From assembly GCA_030704615.1 (NCBI GenBank), contig CM060733.1:7810001-7874000 (forward strand): a DNA stretch of 64,000 nucleotides. Direction: 5' to 3'. Positions 34,501 to 52,713 of the stretch are shown here, one piece after another (position 1 is the first letter of the stretch; each line of letters begins with the position of its first letter). The stretch comes from Takakia lepidozioides. Its lineage: Eukaryota > Streptophyta > Takakiopsida > Takakiales > Takakiaceae. The notes below the pieces were generated by a model. It was not told the DNA's origin and did not search any database. It was given only the letters and a program-made list of their open reading frames with translations. The translations under genes were made by a program, and so were the position numbers.

Positions 34501-37110
34501 TAACTATTAAGGCCAAATGGCAGAGAGAGAGAAGAAATTACTGTGACTGTGGGAGGGCCCTATGGGTCAGATGAACTCGTGAGACAACTGCATCTAATTT
34601 TGCCCAAATGAAGAGAGGTTACAGAAATACAGAGAGATAAGCCAAATAAAGGAATTATGAAAGCAACTCACGATGTCCGTGCTTAATCTGGTCCGAGAGA
34701 TGAGCTCTCCAGCCAAACCAGGACCAACTCCACGGAACATTTGCACCTGTGCCAGAGTAAATAATCAATTCCTTATGAAAGGACTTTTGTTGAGATCCCC
34801 CGCACTTGGACCTCAGTCCCCAGAGGTAGCTGATACAATTCCCAACCATATTAATGAGAGGGGAGTAAGGGGAGAGGAGGAAAAAAGTTAGAAAGAGATG
34901 CCCACCAGACTGCCGAGTAGCTTCGCCTCCAATGCAGCATGTATGATTGACATCCACTCAGTCATCCTGAAAAGGATAACATCACTCCTTAAATGCACAA
35001 CTTCAATGAATTTTCTTACATCACCCAAAAAACATTCCTGCCATGGGAAACAACATCCAGGGGTTGGATACAATGCAGTTTGGGCACTTGCAATATCCAC
35101 AGTTGGAAATCCAGCTTGTTGTGTGATTGTGGCGGGTTTATTGAGCATATTGATACAGTGAGATATAAACCTGGAGCTACTTACCCGTGGCAAGAAGAGG
35201 GAGCAGAGCCTTGGGCTGCTGGGGGCAAGTGATACTTCCCACCCACTTGTACCATCCTCACACTTGTCATTTTTGATCCTACCTGCCATCCAATCCCACC
35301 TCAGACAATCAACGTCTTGTTTCAAACCAGGCAATATTAGCAGCAGAACATCTCATTCCATATTGTAGTTACAGGAATTTCTCATGCTAAAAAGAGAGTG
35401 CTACATTCCTACCCAACTCCAAGATCCACAAACGCCAAAACAGTGACATTGTGGCCGTACCACCTAAGACTGACATGTATGAAAGTGTGGACATGACTGA
35501 CCTGATAGGCGCATGCCAGAATGCCCATCTCGGCATTGGCCAAGAAAACATTGCTGTATCGCCCCATTATCTCAACAAATATGTGCTTTGAAGGTGGGTC
35601 TGAAGGTCGACCACCAAGCCTTAGCTCTGCAACTCTCTCCCATTCTTCAGGAACGCACACCTGCATATTGGACATCAAGCTCTTTGTCTTAGATGTGTCT
35701 GTAAAATCATAGAGATGAACCACCACAGCGAGGTCAATTTGCAAAACACAACACAGCACTTGTGTGAATGAAAGGGTTTTCTCACCATGCTGTAAACTCA
35801 TGAATATTTGGTATCACATAAGTTTTAGCTTTTGTTGTCAGAAATGAAGGAGAGCTACCTGCTTGTCTGCAATTGCTGGTTTACAATGAAAGCAAGATTG
35901 AGGGGTTTGGGTTCTACAGAACCTTGAGAATAGCCATGCCCTTGAGAAGATATCGAAGCTGCTCCCCAAATGAGAAGCTCTCAGCTACAAATGGATCTCC
36001 AGCTGATGCTTCTCTCACACTGATGTGGGCACAGGCAGGGTGCCAACATAGGCGGAGCCAGCCTGTCTTTTCTATCGTCCGAATTGCCAAGGCCAGAGTG
36101 AACCGGTCTGTTTGCACAACCTTCTCGATTTTAGCAGGAACCCAGGTTGAGGCCAGCTCTCTACATACTGCCTTGATTGCAGTGTAGTCCATGGCCTGCA
36201 CTGCACAGCTCAGTAAATGGAGCTGCTTAAACTGGTTAGAAATGTGACCAATTCAGGGTTGAGTGGTTAAGTCTTGCCTGCAAATAACTTCATGTAGGTT
36301 GACAATGTAGCTGAAAATCTTAAGCATCCCTTCTCGTAGAACTTGTGTTTGATTCTCTGCACCAGTATGTGATTTCAATAGAATCTGATATACAGCTTTT
36401 TAATTGTACCACTTAGCATTCCTTAGCATCTATGTCCAATTCACTGGGTGGAAAGTTCATGGAAAGGCCAGAAGGCAATAGCAAAACTCTTGTAACACGA
36501 AGTCTACTGCCCGAGGGTCCATGGGACAAAGTGGAACGACAAGAACCATTACTGTGAGCTCCCCCTTATACCCTCACGAAAACCCTTCAAAACACTGACA
36601 TCTCTGAATTGAGGCCAACCTCACAACAAAGTATCTCTGTTATAGTTCCACATTTTCAGGAATCTGGTGGTTCGCAATAGTGCAATTTACCCACATACCT
36701 CGTGCTTTGGCAAACACCTGCAAACTGAGCCTTCTCCTCGCTGTCCACTGGCGCCTGCCTTTGTTTGAACTGTTGCTTGGGCACTTCCCCGGCGGCTCTG
36801 ACCACCTGCTTGGCTGATCTTTCCACCATCCATTCGACGCAATCAATGTGTCCTGTCTCCCATCATAACCCATTCTCGAGGAATATGAAGCGCATCCAGA
36901 AAAACCAGGAATAGCTCGATGGGCATCATTAGAGAGAGCCCACATTGAACATGGTGTACCCAACTGGCCCATTAAGGCAAGTGGAATGAAGAATGGTCTT
37001 GAAGTCGTACATGGAGAAGAGGAGGATCGATTCACAAATTTGAATTCTAATTTTGTACTGGACTCGAAGTGCAACGGATGCATGGGGACAGATTTCTGGA
37101 GGTTACTCAT
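27871..37110 (-). CDS. NFACT protein (RqcH/Rqc2/NEMF family), probably plastid-targeted, 18 exons
   Basis: All 18 exons join in phase with GT/AG borders: 37110-36699, 36200-35923, 35660-35502, 35282-35185, 34966-34906, 34746-34672, 34464-34361, 34213-34069, 33593-33537, 33299-33183, 32499-32408, 32219-32141, 31882-31817, 31613-31565, 29173-29084, 28776-28667, 28309-28226, 28032-27871. The product is 745 residues. Residues 1-137 are Ser/Arg-rich and transit-like. NFACT-N starts at about 140 ([49 protein letters not shown]); a helical middle (ALDPRQTA onward, about 470-600) follows; NFACT-R is C-terminal ([55 protein letters not shown]). NFACT proteins bind stalled large subunits with peptidyl-tRNA and direct C-terminal tailing. 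The NFACT-N resembles cyanobacterial/bacterial forms, supporting organelle function (inference). A LINE cluster sits in intron 14. Confidence 0.9.
28546..28589. repeat. (GA)22 microsatellite in NFACT intron 16
   Basis: A perfect GA dinucleotide run of 44 bases in the intron between exons 28776-28667 and 28309-28226. Confidence 0.95.
29271..31380 (-). mobile_element. Cluster of three 5'-truncated LINE fragments in NFACT intron 14
   Basis: Three pieces lie in the same orientation as the host gene. Piece B (about 29705-31070) has a 418-codon frame with the RT catalytic [10 protein letters not shown] motif, the RT C-terminal region and a terminal zf-RVT finger (CPACSG...EEHFFFYC). Piece A (29271-29700) repeats only the last ~90 codons with the finger and 3' end. 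Piece C (about 31090-31378) repeats an internal stretch ([13 protein letters not shown]) and runs directly into the RT of piece B. A and B both end in GAAATGAAATG tails followed by GGT(A/G)CTTTATAACG. They are non-LTR (L1-like) remnants; the YADD and zf-RVT define the class. Confidence 0.85.
32519..32640. repeat. 62-bp direct duplication in an NFACT intron
   Basis: ATCCCTCTGGCTAAACCCC occurs at about 32521 and 32583 with the following ~40 bases (TAGTTCTTACT-GAAACTACC) also repeated. It lies in the intron between exons 33299-33183 and 32499-32408. Confidence 0.85.
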
Positions 37111-37982
37111 AGGGAGAAAATGGCTACAGGATACGAAAACAAAACCTCTTCAAGCCATTGCAAGTCATGCCGAATATGAAAGCAGACTTCATTTGCAAGG
37201 AAGGATTTCGAGGGTCACTTCCAACAAAGAGTATGCATCCTAATGTGCTCAAACATACACTGCCTTTGCTAGCAGATAGGAGGAACAGAAAAATGAGACG
37301 AGCAAAGAAGAGTGACGATGGGAGATGTAGATGGCGGCATTTGGGTGGACACGATTGCATAGAGAGTATTCATATTTCAAAAGTGGTATTGGCCAAACGG
37401 GACGTCAGAGTCCCCACATCGATCGGAGCACACATTGAATACAACTGTTTCCATAATGACCCCTTAGTACGACTAACAAATCTGGCCCTACAGAACTTCA
37501 GCTTCGCGGAAAGTCGAAGGAACTGGGGGCGGTGTGTATAAGAAGCAAGCATTGCATTACTGATATTTGCTTGGCTGATGAAGTAGGAATCAAGTCTAGA
37601 GGGGGGATGTTATTGCAATGGCTTTCCGGATTGTGTGTTATGGGCGGGAACCACGGGTAGCGTAGCGTGTTTTGCTGCTGGCAAGAAAGGCACGGTGAGT
37701 GTGTGGCTTGAGTCAGCGACATATGGGTCTTAACTCTTAACGAGGGCAGATTGACGCCCGTAGAGTTTCCAAATCAACCAACATCGTGATTTTGCGGATG
37801 TTGTCAACTCAGCTTTAATTTTCTGCCAGTGATGGAGATGTGTAGCTGAATACTACAGTGCGTCGGCAAGTCAATTGCAGTGCTCAGACCCATTGTCAAT
37901 GAGTGCATCCTCTCACTTCCTCAGTTTCACACCAATTCTTTTCAAATTGTCTTGATGCAGGGGAGGCAGTGCAGCATGTGGG
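37111..37982. promoter_or_regulatory. Divergent intergenic region between NFACT (-) and spastin-like (+) genes
   Basis: The two translation starts are 872 bases apart and point away from each other, so this interval must hold both promoters and both 5' leaders. Short open frames in it (for example 36986-37541) lack family support. No TATA box or named element is convincing. Shared regulation is possible from position only. Confidence 0.5.
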
Positions 37983-44781
<6,799 letters not shown>

Positions 44782-46180
44782 AAGCATGCTATTTGTAGCT
44801 TTATGGTCGAGTTGGCAGTTCAATTTTACACACACTCTTAAATGGAACATGTCCACAAACTATTAATTGAACCCTCCTCAAGTTGGAATGAATTTGGTCA
44901 ACTGAGTAGTTGTTAAATGCTGTCTTCCAAATATCATGTAATATATACATAGCTGGAGGTAGGGTAAAGAAGGCCTCTTCCGCTTGTGGGTACTTACCCC
45001 TTTCAGGGGTGGGCTCTATTATATCATGTAACATTTGAATACGGCGCAGTGATCATTCACTGATTCTGTATCGAATTGAAGCCTGATAAGTTTCTTTGCC
45101 CTGTCATTGAAGCCTTCCTGCTATGACCGTAAGTTGGTTGACATCATGTTATAATCCTAGCCACGGGATCCAGAGCTGACCTCCTAGTAGCTGTCTCAGC
45201 TCTGTGGACAATGGAAGATGGAGAAGAAGAGTATTTGCTACTATCACCTGTATGACCTCCCAAATAGCACCACCCCTTGTTCTTAGGTAGACCTGATAAT
45301 TCTATGCTGAAACAAGATGCTTGTTCTTGAACTAATGTTTTTCAGTTCAGGGTCACTGCGATGCCTGGCAAGTGCAAGCAACCGTTTCTGTTTTGGCAGT
45401 GCTTCTATGTATCCTCCAAATTCTTCAGATTGTCCAGAGGCGACTCTCTTCCTGGGGCTTATTGGGACGACAACAACTCATGCATTTCAAAACCCTTGAA
45501 GATGTATCTAAAGTCAAAGCATCAAGTGTTCTAGTAGACTACCTAGACAAGAGCCCTGAGGTACTTGGTGCTGGATCCCAGACTATTGGGGGAAGTTTTC
45601 CAGCTTAGATCTTAATTCGCTCTACTGAACTGGCATGCCTACTGGACATACAAATGCTGTGGATTTCGTCAGCTAGACCCTCATGAACGATTTCACACAT
45701 AAAAAATTTGGATCTGTCTGTGGGCGACATATTCAGATCGTTTATCTTACATGAACGACCTTGATTGTATTCTATGCACGAGCGGTGTGAGATAGTTGGC
45801 CTCAAATTTAAAAATTGTTTGTGCAGGCACAATGGTGGTTGAGAGAGTCAGACTCGGAAGTTGCAGACTAAATTGGAGTCACTCTTCGTAGGACAGTTGA
45901 CAAACAACTGGAGACACGGTAGCGCGCTTGGAACTTCTTTCGAAAATGTATGATATCTTGCTTAGATTCAGGAATGCGAGTTGTGAGTTCTGCACCTGAT
46001 ATTTAGACTTCTCATTGCGATGAGCCAGACAGTACGTGTTACAATCTTGAAGATTTGTCATTGCAAGTAAGAAGACAATCCTGAAGGCATTGCTTCTATT
46101 TACACGGCTAGGCTAAAGAGGCTGCAAACAGCAGACAGAGTAAACCCAAGCAGAATCGCAGCAGGAAAATATTTTTTCGC
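44782..46180. other. Intergenic, no gene recognised
   Basis: 3' side of the spastin-like gene and 3' side of the frameshifted AIG1-type gene. Open frames here are short and lack domain-like composition. Confidence 0.5.
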
Positions 46181-46901
46181 TTAAGATTTTATGTAATTCC
46201 AAATGGCGCGAGCCTTCCCCTTCAACCCCTCATCGTCCATTCCTGAATATGCCGGCTCCACGAAAGTGCGAGAGTTCTCTTCGAAGAATTTCTCAAGACT
46301 CTCGACTAGATGCAGTAGAGATCTCTCCCGCTTTGCTGAGTCGCATTCTTGGACACACTGAGGGTCCGAATCGTCGATCGGGGGGAAGTCGACGCATATG
46401 CATCGCTGTCCATATTCCCCGTATCTTTCCTCCAAAGCTTTTTGGTTCTCATGCATCCAGACTTCCGGATTCTTGGCCTTAGTGATGACAACGACAATGC
46501 CTTTTTCGGCACCTTCAAACACTTCCAAGAATGTTTTCCAGATGAGTTTGTCGAGGGAGTCGAATCTCCCAGCTGCTTTGACAAAAAGGATGTGGGAGTA
46601 ACATCCGGCCCGAGTCCTCTTCAGAAACTCGTATATCATATCTACTACCGTCTCGCCATCATTATTATCTTCGCCGAGTCCGACTGTCTCGACGACTTCG
46701 AATCCTCCCCCGCTACTCGTGGAGCACTCCCTGCTCACACCATCCATACCGTCCCATGGGGAAGACAGGGTCACGAAGATGACCGCGAACGAGCATGTTG
46801 CCGATTGTGGATTTTCCATCTCCAGTTTTGCCGAAAAGTAGAACCTTCATATTCTGCTTCATACTAGGATTGTGGACGGGTTTTTGGCCTGCTTGACCCA
46901 T
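46181..46901 (-). pseudogene. AIG1-type (GIMAP/IAN-like) GTPase, frameshifted
   Basis: The ATG at 46901 opens a frame with the P-loop FGKTGDGKST, which ends at 46713. From about 46765 a second frame continues the same family: GVSRECST (G2 region), VVETVGLGE (G3, DTxG replaced by ETVG), then a 130-residue AIG1 helical region, ending at 46181. The join requires a single-base shift near 46750-46765. AIG1 GTPases are membrane-associated dynamin-like regulators implicated in plant immunity. The G4 position reads VVITKAKNPEV, without the canonical Asp. The gene is intronless and starts 19 bases after the stop of its upstream neighbour. It could be a recent pseudogene or a sequencing error in an intact gene. 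Confidence 0.75.
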
Positions 46902-46920
46902 CCTTCACTCTGTTTCCCCT

Positions 46921-47751
46921 TCAATTATCTTCGGAGATGTCTGAACCAACCCTTTTCGCAGACAGCAGATGGGCACCTTCTCCTTCGACACTCTCTGCAC
47001 TTGCTTCTAATTTTGCGGGACTGGTGAGGTCAGAATCTTCTCGCCTCCCGAGTACCTGCTGCAAAGAAGCACCAAGAAGGAACACGACAACCAATGACTT
47101 TACATTACAGACTTGTGCACAGACAGCACCCCAAAGGTTAGCACTCTCCTCTATGTAGACGGGCCTACCTTCACTTCCAGTACGGGTCAGACTATCTTTT
47201 AGACGGAGAGGACTTCCCTCCCTCTTTGAAACTAGTGTTTCTTCAAAAATTTCATTAGAATCACGAGGGGGGAAATCGACAGCCACAGTCTCGTATTGAC
47301 CCATTTTCAGTGAGATCGGCTCTTTGTTCTCTTCTAGCCATCCCTCCCGGCATGACGTGAAGATGATAAGAATGTACTCTTTGTATTGTCCGAAAAGCGA
47401 CAGGGAAGTCTTCCACGTCTCTTCATCCGCTCTGGTGAACTTCCCTGACTTCACAACATAGCAAATGTTGTGAAGTTGAGGATGTTCTCTAGCTAAAAAC
47501 TTCTTCAGCTTCTTGCCTTCACGAAGATCTGAGACCGCCATAGAAAAGGTCGGCGAAAACAAACCGATCGTATCGATTATTTTCCAACCTTCTTGATTCG
47601 ACTCTACCTGGATTTGATCCGTAACTGCATTCATCGAATTCCCCGTTCTGAACCTGCCCTCTACTCTGCCAATCAGCAGCATGTTGGCCACTGTAGACTT
47701 GCCACTTCCTGTTTTACCGATAAGAACTGATCTCCCAGAAGAAATCGACAT
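46921..47751 (-). CDS. AIG1-type (GIMAP/IAN-like) GTPase, intronless
   Basis: The 276-residue product has G1 GKTGSGKS at 12-19, a possible G2 Thr at 44, and G3 DTIG at 60-63, followed by the KFLAREHPQLH..CYVVKSGKFTRADEETWK segment typical of the AIG1 'conserved box' region. At the G4 position it reads IIFTSCREGW, without the TKxD/NKxD pattern, so guanine specificity is doubtful. A hydrophobic stretch at about 217-233 could anchor it in a membrane, as in other AIG1/GIMAP proteins. The acidic Ser-rich tail is unstructured. The start is a clean ATG just before the P-loop strand. Related gene 46181-46901 lies immediately downstream on the same strand. Confidence 0.8.
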   Translation of the reverse strand: MSISSGRSVLIGKTGSGKSTVANMLLIGRVEGRFRTGNSMNAVTDQIQVESNQEGWKIIDTIGLFSPTFSMAVSDLREGKKLKKFLAREHPQLHNICYVVKSGKFTRADEETWKTSLSLFGQYKEYILIIFTSCREGWLEENKEPISLKMGQYETVAVDFPPRDSNEIFEETLVSKREGSPLRLKDSLTRTGSEGRPVYIEESANLWGAVCAQVCNVKSLVVVFLLGASLQQVLGRREDSDLTSPAKLEASAESVEGEGAHLLSAKRVGSDISEDN

Positions 47752-48953
47752 TCTGAAGGAACTTAAAAGCAGTAAACATCAAGGTATCAACCGTTCAATG
47801 CTGCAGGTCGAGCTTACTTATCAGGGAGACAAGACGAGACAGCACTCGGATACCAGCTGCGACAGCCGCACAGCAGTTTTTAGATCTACAAACACTTCCG
47901 TAGCATCACAGCGCAACCATCCACTGCATCCAGAATGAGACCTTTCGAGCAGGACGCATTCACTCACCAAGAAACATGCAGAGCCTGGAACATGCAGTAT
48001 ATATATGACTGCAGACTACTGTAATTATGCGGGGACTGGCCGAGTGAAAGCATGTTGGGGACGATCGTCCCATTGAGCCATGCAGACTCATTGTGCAGAA
48101 GATTTGATTGCGCCCACAATCGCCCACAATCGCTTCTGTTGGGTATCTCGTGGCGGCTGAATCAAAGCCCTCAGCCGCCAACTTATCAATCACTATAATA
48201 ACATCATCTAGATCACGACGTCAGCCGCCGCCAGATTACATGACTCATGCGCCATCCTTCATAACTACAAGCCTGAAAATTCCAAGCAGGTTCGCATTTT
48301 TCCTTGCTCGCCAGAGAGAATGTGATGCACAGGAGAATGAGGATGCATAAGAAATTCCATCCTTTGAAACCCCCTGAACTACCCATTCTTACCATTCTTG
48401 CCTGTCAAGACTCAAAAATTATGCATCGCCTTGTTGTGCACCAACCATCAACATATACAAACATTCCAGTAGTTTCTTTGGGTATTGGGAATTGATTGTA
48501 TCCTGTTCACCAGTTGCAGAGCTCTGTACCTAGCTAGCTCTTCAATGTTTTGAGAGTGTGTTACCAATGCTTATCGCCTGTGAGACACTGGTCTTTTGGA
48601 GTCAAAAGTGTTTTTCCGGTTGAGTAGGTAATTGCCATTGTGGAACTCCTCACAACAGTCTAAGAACCTGGCCCAATTTGTAATTGGATTCATAATCACT
48701 GCTGGAAATATCCTATGCTTGTCCTTGGTTTACAGAGCGTAACAAAATGGCCTTGACAAGTCTCTTCTTCTCTCTCCTCCATTCAAAATGACTGAGAGCT
48801 CCATTTAAGATAGGCTCCATACACTCATGTCCCGTGATGTCCCTCTCAAACTCTTTGTGGGCCTTGTGTAAATAACTTTCTAATCTCTCTCTTGTCTCCT
48901 GATGGGTGCGACTCCTATACCAACAGTAGCTGACATATGAACAGGGAAATATC
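47752..48953. other. Intergenic, upstream of the AIG1-type pair and downstream of the RimP-like gene
   Basis: No supported gene. A short direct repeat, GCCCACAATC twice in tandem, occurs at about 48111-48131. A minus-strand frame at 48713-48961 (82 codons) overlaps the RimP-like stop region and has no recognised domain. Confidence 0.5.
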
Positions 48954-51900
48954 TTATACATCTAAGTACAAACGCACAAGCTGGAGGGAATCGAGTGGCA
49001 ACTTAACCCTCCAGTCCCGCTGTTTCCTAGTCAGCCCTCTCCCTTTTCCAGCCAAGTCTCTATTGATGCGTACATCCGCAAGTTTCCACACACTAGAGGC
49101 TTCTACAGCATTGAAGTACTCTAACTCCAATATCCCATCTTCCTCGGGAGCTTCTTTACCATTCTCGTTGGTGGCTGCACTTGAGATTTCTACATACCTC
49201 ACATACATGGGAAGTTCCTTAAAACGTTCAAGGTCTTCTGGGATCCGCAGCACACGTTCGGCACCTGGGGAAGAAACCTGAAAACGAAAGTACATGTAAG
49301 ACCATGACTGCTGCATTTGACCTAGTATCTTTTGAAGGGAGGCTTATGTATACAAAAACCCTTCAACAGATCTGCATTGCAGTACTGCACCAACAATATG
49401 TAGCAAATCCTTGCATTCCCTACTTGGCATTAATGAAAAGTTCTCACGGCTTTTAGTTGGAGTGTTCAAAACCACCAACACGGAGTACGTTAAATCAATT
49501 TGCTGTAATATTTTTCTCTGCAACAGAAGAAATGGTAAGAGGTGCAACTTGACAGTACCTCAAGAGCTAGATCATCAGGTATATCTCCAGCTTCCCCAGC
49601 TTGTTCTAACCGTCTTCTGTATGCAGCAGAAAAGTTTTCAATCTCTTCCATTGTCGGAGACCCATACCTGCAACCCCACAGTAGCCGCCATACCCTTGCT
49701 CTTAACCACCGTTGCAAAGATCTCATCTCATTATAAGATACTCAGTATGTATAACGACTGATGGGACAGCCAAAGACAAGGAGTCAGCTTTGATGGAAGA
49801 GATTGGGGCTTAGCTTTGGGAAAGAACATTCAATGGTCTTACTCGAAATCACCTATACATTCATGGTCCTGCTGGAAATATTTCCGAGCAGAAATTTATT
49901 AGAGAGACAATGCCATGAGATTTTGCTTTCCTGTGGCCACAACCCCCCCAGCCAGTAACACCGGGTTTCCACTCCCATCGCAGAAAGATGGCTTGAAGAG
50001 TGGAGCTTACCCTTCAGATATGAAGTGCTTTGGCTTTTACCAATTTTCTCGAAAGACATTTTACTGTTGCATCAGTAGATTAAGTTGAGTTCAGTATTGT
50101 CTCGAGCCTCTCAGTACTAAAAGGAAAGAGGTTCCATGAAAGATTTTAATGCTTTTCATGTGCCTTTTGGGCAGTGGAACACATTAGAATGTAACAACAA
50201 AAGTGTGCTAGTGTCACTATCATGGCCAGACATTGAGCACATGAATTCCTCTTTCCCACCCAGTTGGTTTACTAAACAGAGAGAGGACAGCCTGAAGTGC
50301 TAGAAGAGGTGGACAAGAAATCATTTTCCAGCCTCCTGTTTGAGTCCCTGGTTTCAAGTAGTAAACTGGCAGTAGCTCTGTGTGTGAGTGAGAGGAAGAG
50401 GATAAAGAGCACATTAGATTTCTGCATGAAAGAGAACTACCACCCCCTTGGGAGACAAAATTCATACAACATCACTAGCACTTACACCTGAAGGACAGAG
50501 GCATAGAGCTCCCAAAGATGGCATGCAACTCCTACCGAAACCTTCAGAGACATTGCAGTTACACACTTCAGACAGTTACTCTTACTCCAAGCTTCCAATC
50601 CAAAAAAGGCCGTGACTAGCAATCAGCACTTACTTGTCAGGTATCTTGTCCAGCCGCACCCGAACAAGGCCGGCTTTTTTGGACACCTTGAAAGCAAAGA
50701 GAGCAAGATCACTATTCAACTCTGCCACCACCTCCTCAGCTAGGTTGAAAGCTGTTCCTGCCCATGGCACGTCCCCAAGTACGAAACCCCCTCCATCTCC
50801 TCCATCTCCTACCTGCAGAAGTTTTTCAACCTAGTTGTGTCAATGCTGCCCAGACTACTACTTGTAAGTTGAAAACATCTTTCTTCTGTACCTGTCACCA
50901 CCTTTTCTATTGCACCTGTGCACATAACTCTTCCTTAATTTTCCATCCATGTCTCTCCTGAAGAAGTGAGCAGACACATCACCATTCACTCAAACCACAC
51001 CCAATTTCAAGCCAATGAGTTACACAGACAGTTCCTCATTTAACCCTGCGCTTACAACAGAAGGAATGACCATCTGTGGAGACATGATCTTGATTTCCCG
51101 AGCAGAAACCCTCCTCTCCTTTATAACCGTAGTCTAAGCCATCAAGGACAACAGCATAGACACAAAATGGAAAAGGAACAACAATCCATAGCCCTTAATG
51201 CAGCCTCACCTCAGGCTCAGGCTCAGAGTCCTCCTCCCAAAAATCATCATCATCAAGGTGCTCACCCAGCTCATCATCAATCACTTCAGTTGCCCATCCA
51301 ACACCCAACAATCAAACAATGCCCAAAATGATCGTCAGCACAACAGTGAACCGACATATTCAGCTAAGCTGAACTGGACTGGGATCATCAAAAAACATTA
51401 CTAAATGACAATATCACAATTGTCAAGCCACGCGAAAAAGTTCACCTGCTGAAGCTATAAATGAGCACCAAACAGGCTAATTTCTGGATACACTTGCAGT
51501 GCTCGTATAACCATCACGCTTTCTACATGATGCTGATAAGATCCCTTAAAACAACCACTCCACGCGCCTTAGACCAGACAATCGTTAAGTTATTCCGGCA
51601 GGTAGGGCAATTCAATGCACTGGCAATCCCATTGCATGGTGGACAGACCCATTACCAGAAAATTTACCATGCCCATGACACTTTGCTCTCAAAGGTACCC
51701 ATAGGCAAGAATCTCAAGGAACCATCAATGAACATATCTATTTTTCCTTCCCTCTTCTTCTCACTTCATGTATGCACATGTCACTTACCATCAGCTTCGA
51801 GAATTTCCACGGTTTCCTCCTCCTCCTCCACAAAATCCTCGACAATTGCTATTGTATCACCCTCCTCGTCTAAATCTTCTTCATCAGACTCTTCAATCTT

Positions 51901-52713
51901 TTGCTTGCTCTTACGCTTCTTCTTCTCCTTGTGCTTGACTACGAGTTCTTCACTGAGAAGACCACTACCTGAAGTCGCAATTGATTCATACTTTTTCTTC
52001 TTAACCTTAATGTGTGCAGTTTCCGCCACATCGCCCAGTCTTGAAAGGCCATCACCACCCATTTCAAAGGCTTCCTTTAGCTTTTTCTTTTTCTGTTTTA
52101 GCTCTGTATCGACCTTGCCATTGCCTATCGTGTCATCCACAGCCACCAATCCCTCGTGCTTTTTTTTCACCTTGAGCTTCTTCTTGGCTTTCAATTTTTC
52201 CTCAATCTCTTCCTCCTCGGCCTCTGCCACATCTTCTTCCGTATCCTCCACGAGTAAATTCCTATCTGCCATTTTTTCCTTCTTCCCTGCGATGCTAGTG
52301 GAAAGCCTCCTTCCACGGTGACCGCTCTGAAGGGCAAGTGATAAATGGCCTCCATACCCAGAATACTCCAGCAAGGGGCTTGGGAGCTCTATTGCATCTC
52401 TAAGAGAACCTCTGACAATGCAGAGCAGTTGTGGGATGCTTCGATGAAGCCCAATACGTCTCCATTGAGAACATTCTTCGGCACTGCACAACCCTTTCGA
52501 GACTACAGGATAGCGATCCTTCTTACCGGGGCGTGACCGCAAATCACAAATCAACGCATTAATGCCCTCCCTCTCGCTGGAAATCAAATGGAAAGGTCGA
52601 GGAATACTCGCAGACGGCCATTGCAAAACCCTGCACTTGCATTTGGAAGATAAGGTCTGAGGCGTCCGGGAGGGACTACCAGTCCCGAAGGAGAACAGTC
52701 TGAGTGATCTCAT
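48954..52713 (-). CDS. RimP-like (UPF0090) ribosome maturation protein with long N-terminal extension, five exons
   Basis: Exons 52713-51789, 51283-51210, 50812-50634, 49667-49559 and 49277-48954 join in phase to 536 residues. The C-terminal ~210 residues carry the RimP signature: a first domain (AFNLAEEVVAELNS, LVRVRLDKIPDKYGSPTMEEIE, DDLALEVSSPGAERVLR) and a second SH3-like domain (WKLADVRINRDLAGKGRGL). Bacterial RimP assists 30S assembly; plant homologues are organellar. Residues 1-45 look like a transit peptide (Arg/Ser/Pro-rich, MRSLRLFSFG start). Between them, about 145-330 is an unusual Lys/Glu-rich stretch with KKKLKVKKKH and KEKKKRKSKQK blocks and long acidic runs. The acidic exon 2 is short, and its 3' splice site is the least certain junction. 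An alternative Met at 148 would give a non-targeted, nucleolar-like form. Confidence 0.85.

Noticed and set aside
36986-37541. Plus-strand ORFs overlapping the NFACT first exon
   Set aside because: Overlap a phase-supported exon on the other strand and show no domain.
46349-46867. 172-codon plus-strand ORF
   Set aside because: Antisense of the frameshifted AIG1-type gene.
48713-48961. 82-codon minus-strand ORF after the RimP-like stop
   Set aside because: Charged and possibly helical but no recognisable family and no convincing start or splice link.
51461-52321. 286-codon plus-strand ORF very rich in Ser and Phe
   Set aside because: Antisense of the Lys/Glu-rich exon 1 of the RimP-like gene; TTC/TCC-rich translation is what antisense of AAG/GAG gives.
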